Positions 1-5,657 of a DNA stretch of 5,657 nt are shown here, in pieces. The stretch spans positions 1-5,657 of the forward strand of contig CAIWTR010000258.1 of the NCBI GenBank assembly GCA_903915615.1. Reading direction: 5' to 3'. The translations under genes were made by a program, and so were the position numbers. Each line of letters opens with the position of its first letter. The stretch's first letter is position 1. The notes beneath the pieces are model-generated. The model did not search any database. It was given only the letters and a program-made list of their open reading frames with translations, and was not told the origin of the DNA. This stretch comes from an uncultured Armatimonadota bacterium (lineage in GTDB: Bacteria; Armatimonadota; Armatimonadia; Armatimonadales; Armatimonadaceae).

Positions 1-431
1 CCGAGACCCTCAGGAAGCGCGCACGCAAGGGAGTCACCAAACGGTTTCCAAGAACCATCTGATGCAACTGCGGTTGCGACAGGGGATTGAACAGGTGTTG
101 CCTGCGCGGCTGGTTCAGCTGGAGCAGCGACTACCGCAGGCGCTGATGCTGCGACAGGTGCAGCTGCGGCTGTTGGAATCGTTTTGTCGACGTTAGAGCC
201 ATCACCAATGCGCGCAATAGGCTTACCCACGGGCACTGAGACGCCTGCAGCATATCCAATCCATTCCAGGACACCAGATATGTCGGCACCAACTTCAACA
301 TTGGTCTTGTCGGTTTCAACTTCGAAGATTGGATCATCTGATTTGACAGAGTCTCCAACATTCTTCAGCCACCTGACAATCTTGCCTTCTTCCATCGCAT
401 CGCCGAGCTTCGGCATAATGACATCTGCCAT
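1..431 (-). CDS. pdhC: Dihydrolipoamide acyltransferase (E2) of the pyruvate dehydrogenase complex, N-terminal part, cut by the left edge
   Basis: E2 carries acyl groups on a swinging lipoyl arm and passes them to CoA in the cytoplasmic complex. The 143 visible codons start at an ATG (431) and stay open to base 1. Residues 1-77 form a biotinyl/lipoyl domain that opens MADVIMPKLGDAMEEG and carries the lipoylation motif ETDKTNVEV, with K42 as the predicted lipoyl-lysine. Residues 84-123 are an Ala/Pro/Val-rich flexible linker typical of E2 chains. The E3/E1-binding (PSBD) and catalytic domains are not visible, and the last 20 residues do not resemble a PSBD. The gene starts 4 bases after the pdhB stop, so it is co-transcribed and probably translationally coupled. 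Because the catalytic domain is missing, the acyl specificity (acetyl or other) is inferred from the neighbouring E1 genes. A different lipoyl protein is unlikely in this position. Confidence 0.9.
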   Translation of the reverse strand, partial: MADVIMPKLGDAMEEGKIVRWLKNVGDSVKSDDPIFEVETDKTNVEVGADISGVLEWIGYAAGVSVPVGKPIARIGDGSNVDKTIPTAAAAPVAASAPAVVAAPAEPAAQATPVQSPVATAVASDGSWKPFGDSLACALPEGL

Positions 432-435
432 GGGG

Positions 436-1449
436 TTACCTTCCTAAAGTCCGCTTTGCAGCGATTACGATGTCATGTTCGCTTGGGAACGAGATGTTCT
501 CCAAGTTACGGGCGAATGGCATTGGAACGAATGCTCCTGTGACACGCTGTACTGGTGCATCCAAATCGTAGAATGCACGTTCAGCAATCTGAGCGCTAAT
601 CTCAGCAGCACAGCCATACAGTCCCCATTGCTCCTGAACGACCACCGCCCGGTGCGTCTTCTTGATAGATGCAATCGGTGTGGCCATATCGAGAGGCAGC
701 AATGTGCGTAAGTCAACAACTTCCGCAGAAATGCCTTCTTGCGCCAGAATGTTCGCAGCCTTCAAACACTGAATCGTCATCGCTGAATAACCAATCAACG
801 TGACATCCGTCCCGGCACGAAGCACATTGGCTTTGCCGAAAGGCACGGTGAAGTCAGGGTCATCAGGGACTTCACTCAGGCCAGGCAGGATTGCATCCAG
901 AACGTCTGGTTTTTCAAAGTAAAGTCGGAGTGCTTCCATGACAATCACAGGATTGTCATCCCGCATCGCGGTCTTGAGGAGGCCCTTCATGTCCGCAGGA
1001 GTTGCAGGCATGACAACCTTGAGTCCAGGGACGTGGGCGAACAGGACTTCGAGGCTTTGTGAGTGCTGGGCACTTAGCTGTCGTCCGACTCCGGATGGGC
1101 CACGAATGACCATAGGGACCTTGAACTGCCCGCCAAACATGTAACGAATCTTCGCTGCATGGTTGATGACCTGGTCGTAGGCCACCATCGCGAAGTCCAT
1201 ACGCATCATTTCGCAGACTGGACGGAGGCCAGCCATTGCAGAGCCGATGCCCAGTCCGAGGATACCAACCTCAGAGATCGGGGTGTCTACAACACGCATC
1301 GGACCGAATTCCTTGAGGAATCCACTTGTTACACCGAGGGTGCCCAAGTACTGTCCGACTTCTTCGCCGGCGATGAATACTCTGTCGTCGGCGAGCATTT
1401 CTTCACGAAGGGCGGATGTAATCGCATCCGCGTAGCGCAATCTAGCCAT
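436..1449 (-). CDS. pdhB: Pyruvate dehydrogenase E1 component, beta subunit
   Basis: This is the beta chain of the thiamine-diphosphate-dependent E1 heterotetramer, which decarboxylates pyruvate and acetylates the E2 lipoyl group. It has 337 residues, close to the usual 325-340. The N-terminal transketolase-like pyrimidine-binding domain (about 1-175) shows GEEVGQYLG (28-36) and DTPISE (55-60), whose E60 is the family glutamate that activates the ThDP aminopyrimidine ring. SAQHSQ (126-131) supplies the conserved active-site histidine H129, followed by HVPGLKVVMPATPADMKGLL (139-158). The C-terminal domain (about 200-330) has the E1-beta pattern DVTLIGYS...AEVVDLRTLLPLD...VQEQWGLYG. The ATG overlaps the pdhA TAA by one base (TAATG), and the nearest AAGGA lies about 12 bases upstream, so coupled translation from pdhA is likely. 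Acetoin or branched-chain dehydrogenase beta subunits are close relatives and cannot be fully excluded. Confidence 0.94.
   Translation of the reverse strand: MARLRYADAITSALREEMLADDRVFIAGEEVGQYLGTLGVTSGFLKEFGPMRVVDTPISEVGILGLGIGSAMAGLRPVCEMMRMDFAMVAYDQVINHAAKIRYMFGGQFKVPMVIRGPSGVGRQLSAQHSQSLEVLFAHVPGLKVVMPATPADMKGLLKTAMRDDNPVIVMEALRLYFEKPDVLDAILPGLSEVPDDPDFTVPFGKANVLRAGTDVTLIGYSAMTIQCLKAANILAQEGISAEVVDLRTLLPLDMATPIASIKKTHRAVVVQEQWGLYGCAAEISAQIAERAFYDLDAPVQRVTGAFVPMPFARNLENISFPSEHDIVIAAKRTLGR
439..445 (-). promoter_or_regulatory. Ribosome binding site of the E2 gene, inside the pdhB 3' end
   Basis: The minus strand reads AGGAAGG, a strong Shine-Dalgarno match, 7 bases before the E2 ATG at 431. 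It overlaps the last codons of pdhB and lies directly before the pdhB TAA, so ribosomes finishing pdhB are well placed to reinitiate on E2. It also supports the ATG at 431 as the true start. Confidence 0.8.
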
Positions 1450-2450
1450 TATGCGTACACATCCTTAATAAGCTCACTTGGATCTGGGTATGGGGAGTCA
1501 TCAGAGAACTTCATCGCTGCTTCAGCCGATGCATAAGCTCTGGATTGAATATCAGTGATCATCTCATCCGTTAGGACGCCGAGTTCGATTAACTTCGCCT
1601 GTGCAAACTTGATCGGATCCTTTTCTTCCTTCGCGCGTGCTACTTCATCACGTGTGCGGTAGGTCGATTGCGTTACTGGGGTGTCTGCGGCGCCATGACC
1701 GTGGTAACGATACGTCTTGAACTCAACAAATACAGGATGAGGATCTTCCTTCATCTCCTGAATGATCTGAGCCATTTGCTCATGAACTTCGAAGATGTCC
1801 TGACCATTGATGGTCACTGAGCGCATCGCGAACGAGTCAACCCGGCTTCGCAGATCCTGATTTGCATGGCTGCGCTCGATGGATGTACCCATGGCGTAGC
1901 CGTTGTTTTCAAGTGCGAAGATGACAGGGACTTTGTACAGCTGTGCCATGTTCAAGGTCTCGTGGAAGGCACCCTGATTCATCGAACCATCCCCAAAGAA
2001 ACATGCGCACACGTTCTTCTGGTTTCGGTACTTAAGGGCCCATCCGAGGCCGAGCGCGATTGGGACATTCCCACCAACGATGCCGTAGCCGCCGTAGAAG
2101 CCACGGGCCGCATCGCAGATGTGCATACTTCCGCCCTTGCCTTTGGAACAGCCGGTTGCTTTGCCGCAAATCTCGGCCATCACCTCGCCGGGGTCAGAAC
2201 CCGCTGCAAGCGCGTAGCCGTGATCACGGTAATGTCCAATGAAGCAGTCGCCTGCCGACAAGTCCATCCCGCCAATCAAACCTACCGCGATAGCCTCTTC
2301 ACCAGAATACAAGTGCATGTAGCCGCCCATACCGTGGGCTGCCGCGTTGTTCCACTCTTTTCCGATAAGCTCTTCAAATTCGCGGATGTAAACCATCTGC
2401 TCATAGAAGCGGACATATTTCGTCAAATCTAGCGTAGGCTTCTTGGCCAT
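1449..2450 (-). CDS. pdhA: Pyruvate dehydrogenase E1 component, alpha subunit
   Basis: This is the alpha chain of E1, which binds ThDP-Mg and pairs with PdhB. The chosen ATG (2450) gives 333 residues starting MAKKPTLDLTKYV, and it is preceded by GGAGAG 5 bases upstream. A TTG at 2504 in the same frame would add 18 unrelated residues, has no better ribosome site and lies at the predicted transcription start. Visible motifs are GGYMHLYSGEEAIAVG (42-57), YRDHGYALA (74-82), KGKGGSMH (103-110) and the ThDP/Mg motif from GDGSMNQG (153-160) through ENNGYAMG (181-188). The loop YRYHGHG (247-253) leads into YRTRDEV (264-270). In mammalian E1 alpha this loop holds the regulatory serine, but here the matching positions are Gly/Ala, and the loop is a few residues longer. 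The chloroplast/alphaproteobacterial-like pattern around GKATGCSKGKGG favours pyruvate as substrate over acetoin or branched-chain acids. That preference is inference. Confidence 0.94.
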   Translation of the reverse strand: MAKKPTLDLTKYVRFYEQMVYIREFEELIGKEWNNAAAHGMGGYMHLYSGEEAIAVGLIGGMDLSAGDCFIGHYRDHGYALAAGSDPGEVMAEICGKATGCSKGKGGSMHICDAARGFYGGYGIVGGNVPIALGLGWALKYRNQKNVCACFFGDGSMNQGAFHETLNMAQLYKVPVIFALENNGYAMGTSIERSHANQDLRSRVDSFAMRSVTINGQDIFEVHEQMAQIIQEMKEDPHPVFVEFKTYRYHGHGAADTPVTQSTYRTRDEVARAKEEKDPIKFAQAKLIELGVLTDEMITDIQSRAYASAEAAMKFSDDSPYPDPSELIKDVYA

Positions 2451-2455
2451 CTGAA

Positions 2456-2461
2456 CTCTCC
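2456..2461 (-). promoter_or_regulatory. Ribosome binding site deciding the pdhA start
   Basis: The minus strand reads GGAGAG, 5 bases before the ATG at 2450. This favours the 333-residue PdhA over the longer TTG-initiated reading. Confidence 0.75.
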
Positions 2462-2469
2462 GTTTCAAA

Positions 2470-2486
2470 CCCGTCCAACTTACGGG
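2470..2486 (-). other. Small hairpin in the pdhA leader
   Basis: The minus strand reads CCCGT-AAGTTGG-ACGGG, a perfect 5-bp GC-rich stem with a 7-base loop. It ends 8 bases before the GGAGAG ribosome site in the predicted pdhA leader. It may affect mRNA stability or translation, but a stem this short also arises by chance, and no known riboswitch is recognised. Confidence 0.3.
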
Positions 2487-2512
2487 CAGTCCCCGACAGG
2501 ACAAACCGTGCG

Positions 2513-2541
2513 ATTATACCTTTATCGATTCACATTTTCCG
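2513..2541 (-). promoter_or_regulatory. Candidate sigma-70 type promoter for pdhA-pdhB-E2
   Basis: The minus strand carries a perfect -10 hexamer TATAAT (2518-2513). At 17-bp spacing the -35 hexamer is CGGAAA (2541-2536), matching TTGACA at only 3 of 6 positions, so an activator may help or the housekeeping sigma may tolerate it. The predicted transcript would start near 2506, giving a leader of about 55 bases. Its place in the only sizeable gap of the window supports a separate PDH transcription unit. Confidence 0.55.
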
Positions 2542-2611
2542 TTATGAGACCGCAGACCTGTAGGGCAGTTTTGTGCAATAAAACTAGTTGCCTAATAACT
2601 ATGTCGCGATC

Positions 2612-2631
2612 GTTAGGGATACTCCTCTAAC
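2612..2631 (-). terminator. Hairpin downstream of the glmM cluster, possible weak terminator
   Basis: The minus strand reads GTTAG-A-GG-AGTAT-CC-CTAAC, a 7-bp stem with one bulged A and a 5-base loop, 53 bases after the stop of the membrane-protein gene. No U-rich tract follows (GATCGCGACA), so it is not a classic intrinsic terminator. It could act as an mRNA 3'-end stabiliser or a Rho-assisted end. Confidence 0.3.
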
Positions 2632-2684
2632 CAAAAGTGGTTCGATACATGTCATTCGTATCAATAATGGCATTAATACAGCGA

Positions 2685-3491
2685 TTATGCCTCGCTTACT
2701 TCAACCTCTAATGCTTGCAGCTGAGCTTTTAGCTTCTCCAGAATACTTGCGTCTGGTGAACTTAAAACTAGTTGCGTTTCACTATCAAGACTTTGAATGA
2801 CCGTAACAATGGCATCCACATTTTGCTCCAAAGTAATGCCCGCGATTGAACCAACCAACAGTCCTGGTTGGAGGTTCAACTTTTTTGCCACGCGAAGTCC
2901 TGCGCGATAGGCACCAACGAGGTCGGTTGCTTTTGCTTTCTGCTTTTGTGACTGGATTGGTACCCATGCAATACGCTGAGAACCAAGCCCACTTCCGGCC
3001 GTTTCAACAACTTGTCCTACTTTGGCATCTTTGCTTGCTTCTAAAACTTGACGAACATCCTTTGTGAGCAGCTGCTGTGCAGGTCCGGATAAGCCTGTCC
3101 ACTCTGAAATGCGGGTAAGTGTTGGGACAACCCAAATGCCTATCCCCTTGACTGCCGGCAATGGGCCAACCTGCATTCGGATGAAGCATCCTTTGATCGT
3201 CACTGACCAGAAATCGCGGGTGGCCTGTTGACGATGTCCACTTGCGATCGACACGCCCGTTGCGACGGCAATCATCGATGCGTTGATCACGATGGCAACC
3301 GGCATCAGAGGCTTGCCCTTAGCCGCCATATACATCGTAAAGTACGAACCAATAACACCGAGTAGTCCTAGCGATATCCCGGCAAGCGTAAGCTTTACAC
3401 CAGACAACCAGAAGCGCTTGACTGCCTGGCCATAGGCGATAAAGCCGAGAAGTAATATGACGGCATAGCCACCAAACAATGTATCGTTCAA
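2685..3491 (-). CDS. Unrecognised membrane protein with three predicted N-terminal helices, coupled to glmM
   Basis: I do not recognise this 268-residue family. Residues 6-24, 32-53 and 62-84 are hydrophobic and look like three membrane helices. No clear signal-peptide cleavage site is seen. Residues about 85-268 are mainly soluble, with a short hydrophobic stretch at 112-124 and a charged, helix-prone end (250-268, possible short coiled coil). The segment 188-245 alternates helix and strand-like patterns (ATDLVGAYRAGLRVAKKL, then GLLVGSIAGITLEQNVDAIV), but I see no catalytic motif. The start is TTG, chosen because GGGGAG lies 9 bases upstream and the first in-frame ATG (codon 53) would remove the first two helices. 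The TTG overlaps the glmM TGA (TTGA), so translation is probably coupled. It is the last gene of the ybbR-glmM cluster, hinting at an envelope role, but function is unknown. Confidence 0.75.
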   Translation of the reverse strand: MNDTLFGGYAVILLLGFIAYGQAVKRFWLSGVKLTLAGISLGLLGVIGSYFTMYMAAKGKPLMPVAIVINASMIAVATGVSIASGHRQQATRDFWSVTIKGCFIRMQVGPLPAVKGIGIWVVPTLTRISEWTGLSGPAQQLLTKDVRQVLEASKDAKVGQVVETAGSGLGSQRIAWVPIQSQKQKAKATDLVGAYRAGLRVAKKLNLQPGLLVGSIAGITLEQNVDAIVTVIQSLDSETQLVLSSPDASILEKLKAQLQALEVEVSEA

Positions 3492-4828
3492 CTTGACGGG
3501 CTCCCCGCGGTGCGAATGGCATCAGCCACATGTTCAACCCAGTGATCAACCAGCTCTCGCGATCGGGCTTCCACCATCACTCGGACAGTTGGTTCCGTAC
3601 CACTGGCGCGAACCAAGATGCGCCCATTACCTGCTAGAGCCTTCTCAGCATCTGCGATGACCGTTGAAACCGCTGCTGATGATTCCCAAGCGTGTTTATC
3701 CTGAACCCTTAGGTTCAACAGACGCTGGGGGTAGGGGACGATTTCATCAATCCAGTTTGCAACAGTGGTCCCGGTTCGTTTCAAAATTCTCAGACACTGA
3801 AGGGCAGCCAAGATGCCATCGCCGGCGGGGGAAATGTGATGCAACAAGATATGTCCGCTAGGCTCGCCGCCAATCGTAGCGCCAGATTGTCGCATCAGCT
3901 CCGCCACATTGCGATCACCAACGGATGAGCGAAGCAGCTTGATATCGGACTTTCGAAGACGGTCATCGAGGCCCAAATTACTCATTACCGTGCCGACAAC
4001 CGCTTCGACAGCATGACCATCATGGAACTTTGACAACTCAGCATTCATCAGGATCTGATGGTCGCCGGTTAGGATGCGGCCCCGGTGGTCACAGAGAAGG
4101 ACTCGATCAGCATCTCCATCAAAAGAAATGCCAAGGTCGTAACCCAGAGACTGAACGGTTTCTACGAGATAGTCTGTGTGGGTTGAGCCACAGCCATCAT
4201 TGATGTTGTCGCCATCCGGTGTGACACCGATGCTGTGAATATCAGCTCCAAGGTCTGCAAAGAGCTGCGGAGCGATAGTGGCAGCAGCACCATTTGCGCA
4301 ATCAAGGACGATTCGCAGTCCATCCAGGCGATCGCCTGCCATCGAATAAATTAGCTCATCGATGTAATCGCACACAATGTTTGGACAGTCGATGAGGCGT
4401 CCAATGGCCTGTCCGGAAACTCTTGGGCGTGTCTGCCAGACGCGACATTCATCTGCAATAAGGGCTTCCAACGCATCTGGTAACTTGCAACCATCCGCAC
4501 CGAAGAATTTGATGCCATTGTCAGGCGCGGGGTTGTGTGAGGCCGAAATGACAACACCTGCGGCGGCTCCGGTCGAGCGGGTGAGGCAGCTGATGCCAGG
4601 GGTCGACAAGACGCCTACCGTCCACACATCGCGTCCCTGCGACATCGCTCCGGCAGCGAATGCACACTGCAACAACCCAGCTGAACGCCGGGTGTCGGTA
4701 CCGATCACAAAATGGGATGACGACGGTATCTGCCTTGCGGCGGCTGCACCTAATGCCGTAGCGATTTCAACTGTAAGTTCGACATTTGCGAGGCCACGAA
4801 CCCCATCTGTCCCAAAAAGCGCTGCCAT
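3488..4828 (-). CDS. glmM: Phosphoglucosamine mutase
   Basis: GlmM converts glucosamine-6-phosphate to glucosamine-1-phosphate in the cytoplasm, the step before GlmU on the way to UDP-GlcNAc for peptidoglycan. The ATG at 4828 gives 446 residues, the usual GlmM length, and opens MAALFGTDGVRG. An in-frame GTG at 4849 would add 7 residues and overlap ybbR, which is less likely. All four loops of the alpha-D-phosphohexomutase family are present. The phosphoserine loop is ISASHNP (94-100), with S97 the phosphorylated serine, followed by DNGIKFFG. The Mg loop is DGDADR (237-242), the sugar loop GGEPSGH (320-326), and the phosphate loop RASGTEPTVRV (408-418). The fourth residue of the sugar loop is Pro, where many GlmM proteins have Gln. 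The GlmM-type opening and the ybbR neighbour argue against a phosphomannomutase or phosphoglucomutase. GlmM itself is activated by serine phosphorylation and in Firmicutes can bind and restrain the c-di-AMP synthase CdaA. Confidence 0.96.
   Translation of the reverse strand: MAALFGTDGVRGLANVELTVEIATALGAAAARQIPSSSHFVIGTDTRRSAGLLQCAFAAGAMSQGRDVWTVGVLSTPGISCLTRSTGAAAGVVISASHNPAPDNGIKFFGADGCKLPDALEALIADECRVWQTRPRVSGQAIGRLIDCPNIVCDYIDELIYSMAGDRLDGLRIVLDCANGAAATIAPQLFADLGADIHSIGVTPDGDNINDGCGSTHTDYLVETVQSLGYDLGISFDGDADRVLLCDHRGRILTGDHQILMNAELSKFHDGHAVEAVVGTVMSNLGLDDRLRKSDIKLLRSSVGDRNVAELMRQSGATIGGEPSGHILLHHISPAGDGILAALQCLRILKRTGTTVANWIDEIVPYPQRLLNLRVQDKHAWESSAAVSTVIADAEKALAGNGRILVRASGTEPTVRVMVEARSRELVDHWVEHVADAIRTAGSPSS
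3501..3506 (-). promoter_or_regulatory. Ribosome binding site supporting a TTG start after glmM
   Basis: The minus strand reads GGGGAG, 9 bases before the TTG at 3491, inside the last codons of glmM. It is the main reason to accept a rare TTG start for the downstream membrane protein. Confidence 0.7.
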
Positions 4829-4837
4829 TGGTTTGTA

Positions 4838-4842
4838 CCTAA
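4838..4842 (-). promoter_or_regulatory. Weak ribosome site of glmM overlapping the ybbR stop
   Basis: The minus strand reads TTAGG, with AGG 9 bases before the ATG at 4828. It includes the ybbR stop codon TAG. The weak match and the overlap suggest that glmM translation depends partly on ribosomes ending ybbR. Confidence 0.45.
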
Positions 4843-5657
4843 TTCTCACGAACGGTTATTGTGACATCCACAACAGGCTCACCAGCAAAACTACTAGTAA
4901 CCCCATCTGGTAATCTAACGCGCTTTCGTATGGTTGTCGATTTAGTGATACCGGTCATCGGGATATCAACCGTAACATTTTGCAGATCCGCAAGTGCATC
5001 GGCAGTTCCGCGCAGCTGTAGCGTGGATGGAGCAGCAGCGTATCTGGTTACTGTGACGAGATTACCCGGAGTTCCGATGAGGTTACACGACACTACGACC
5101 GTTTTTGTTTGGAGGCCTACTGTGGATTTCCCGGGCACGGGAATTGGCAGGACATTCAGTGGATCAACAACTTCGCCATCCGAATCAAGCACTTCGTAAC
5201 CTGGACTGCCCCCTTGCAGAGAGAGGGCCCGGCGTCGAATCGACACGCTTTTGTCAACAAGCTCGCGGGCGCCCTCAACAATCATGTATTCAATAAGATC
5301 GCTGGAATCAACGCTTTGTATCGGTAGCTTCTTCTTTGCGGATGCGCTTAGCAGGACAACCAGTGATGGAGGCGCATCGACGGTCACTTCACTCGTCAGT
5401 TCTGGTGGCAAGGAGACGATGAGCGGGATGCGATTACGGCCTGCCATAGCTCGGCGGCCATCAGCTTCGAGCCGTAAGCTGGACTTCAGATCAGCAATCA
5501 CTCGTTCGCTGCCACGTAAATGAATGACCACTTCAGGGAGGACCATCGGGGATGCCAATCCGGTCCGAATGCCCGTCAGGACCGGACGAATCGACAGATC
5601 GCGTTCAACGGGCTGAGTTCCAGGCGTTTTTGCGGCAAGGTATAGCAGGATGGTAAA
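4839..5657 (-). CDS. YbbR/CdaR-like protein, 5' end beyond the right edge
   Basis: YbbR-domain proteins are membrane-anchored, with tandem beta-rich repeats facing outward. CdaR of Firmicutes is one and modulates the cyclic di-AMP synthase CdaA. The frame is open from the right edge to a TAG at 4839, giving 272 visible residues. The first residues FTILLYLAAK look like the end of an N-terminal membrane anchor. At least two YbbR-like repeats can be seen: residues about 17-103 (strand P-E-V-V-I-H-L-R-G, then LPPELTSEVTVDAPPSLVVLL) and about 187-270 (STLQLRGTADALADLQ, VDIPMTG, VRLPDGV, VVDVTITV). A degenerate repeat may lie between them. A TTG at 5558 could be taken as a start, but it would cut the first repeat and the coding frame continues well upstream. 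The gene ends 10 bases before glmM, the classic cdaR-glmM arrangement. Family membership rests on pattern and context, as YbbR repeats diverge strongly. Confidence 0.82.
   Translation of the reverse strand, partial: FTILLYLAAKTPGTQPVERDLSIRPVLTGIRTGLASPMVLPEVVIHLRGSERVIADLKSSLRLEADGRRAMAGRNRIPLIVSLPPELTSEVTVDAPPSLVVLLSASAKKKLPIQSVDSSDLIEYMIVEGARELVDKSVSIRRRALSLQGGSPGYEVLDSDGEVVDPLNVLPIPVPGKSTVGLQTKTVVVSCNLIGTPGNLVTVTRYAAAPSTLQLRGTADALADLQNVTVDIPMTGITKSTTIRKRVRLPDGVTSSFAGEPVVDVTITVREN

Noticed and set aside
1159..1536. Open frame of 125 codons on the plus strand
   Set aside because: It is antisense across the pdhA/pdhB junction, both of which are strongly conserved on the other strand.
1866..2432. 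Open frame of 188 codons on the plus strand
   Set aside because: It lies wholly antisense to the well-conserved pdhA and its translation shows no family pattern; it reflects the codon use of pdhA.
436..2450. Acetoin or branched-chain keto-acid dehydrogenase E1 genes
   Set aside because: Both are close relatives, but the motif patterns around GKATGCSKGKGG and DTPISE fit pyruvate E1 better, and no acetoin or branched-chain catabolic gene is seen nearby. Not fully excluded.
2451..2504. 18-residue N-terminal extension of PdhA from a TTG
   Set aside because: The ATG at 2450 has a proper GGAGAG site and matches normal PdhA starts; the TTG would lie at the predicted transcription start.
2588..2800. 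Open frame of 70 codons on the plus strand running from the gap into the membrane-protein gene
   Set aside because: It is half intergenic and half antisense, has no clear Shine-Dalgarno site and no recognisable product.
4829..4849. 7-residue extension of GlmM from a GTG
   Set aside because: GlmM proteins start just before LFGTDGVRG, and the ATG at 4828 avoids overlap with ybbR.
4377..4913. Open frame of 178 codons on the plus strand
   Set aside because: It is antisense to glmM and crosses into ybbR, with a low-complexity Ala/Pro/Thr translation and no supporting ribosome site considered convincing.
4839..5558. YbbR gene starting at the TTG at 5558
   Set aside because: The frame stays open to the window edge and the upstream residues look like a membrane anchor plus the start of a YbbR repeat, so the true start is outside the window.
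1..5657. Search for CRISPR arrays, insertion sequences, tRNA or rRNA genes, phage or defence modules
   Set aside because: No regularly spaced repeats, terminal inverted repeats, transposase motifs or RNA-gene signatures were seen; the window is densely packed with housekeeping genes.

Overview
All six genes supported here lie on the minus strand, so the window reads right to left. The layout is (right edge) a 5'-truncated ybbR/cdaR-like gene, glmM, an unrecognised membrane-protein gene, a 234-base gap, then pdhA, pdhB and the 5' part of an E2 gene (pdhC/aceF-type) cut by the left edge. TAA, TAG and TGA all occur as stops and Shine-Dalgarno sequences are recognisable, so this is an ordinary bacterial genome with the standard bacterial code. 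Base composition looks close to balanced.

The organism cannot be fixed from this window. A separate alpha/beta E1 pyruvate dehydrogenase, rather than a single-chain AceE, together with a ybbR-glmM pair argues against a typical enterobacterium. It fits Gram-positive-like lineages or deep-branching phyla such as Armatimonadota or Chloroflexota; this is inference only.

Right block (about 5657-2685): three tightly packed genes. The ybbR stop is 10 bases before the glmM ATG. The glmM stop overlaps the TTG start of the membrane-protein gene (TTGA). YbbR-GlmM is the conserved tail of the cdaA-cdaR-glmM cluster, which links cyclic di-AMP synthesis to the supply of glucosamine-1-phosphate for peptidoglycan. 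A cdaA gene is therefore predicted just beyond the right edge. The third gene encodes about three N-terminal membrane helices and a soluble C-terminal part, and I do not recognise it.

Gap (2684-2451): a hairpin without a U-tract, then a perfect TATAAT -10 box and a leader with a small hairpin before the pdhA ribosome site. This suggests that the PDH genes form a separate transcription unit.

Left block (2450-1): pdhA (E1 alpha), pdhB (E1 beta) and the E2 lipoyl domain, joined by a 1-base overlap and a 4-base gap. Together they make the E1 and E2 parts of an oxo-acid dehydrogenase complex, most likely pyruvate to acetyl-CoA. No mobile element, CRISPR array, tRNA or rRNA was seen. I did not find a convincing undescribed system; the best open question is the membrane protein coupled to glmM.
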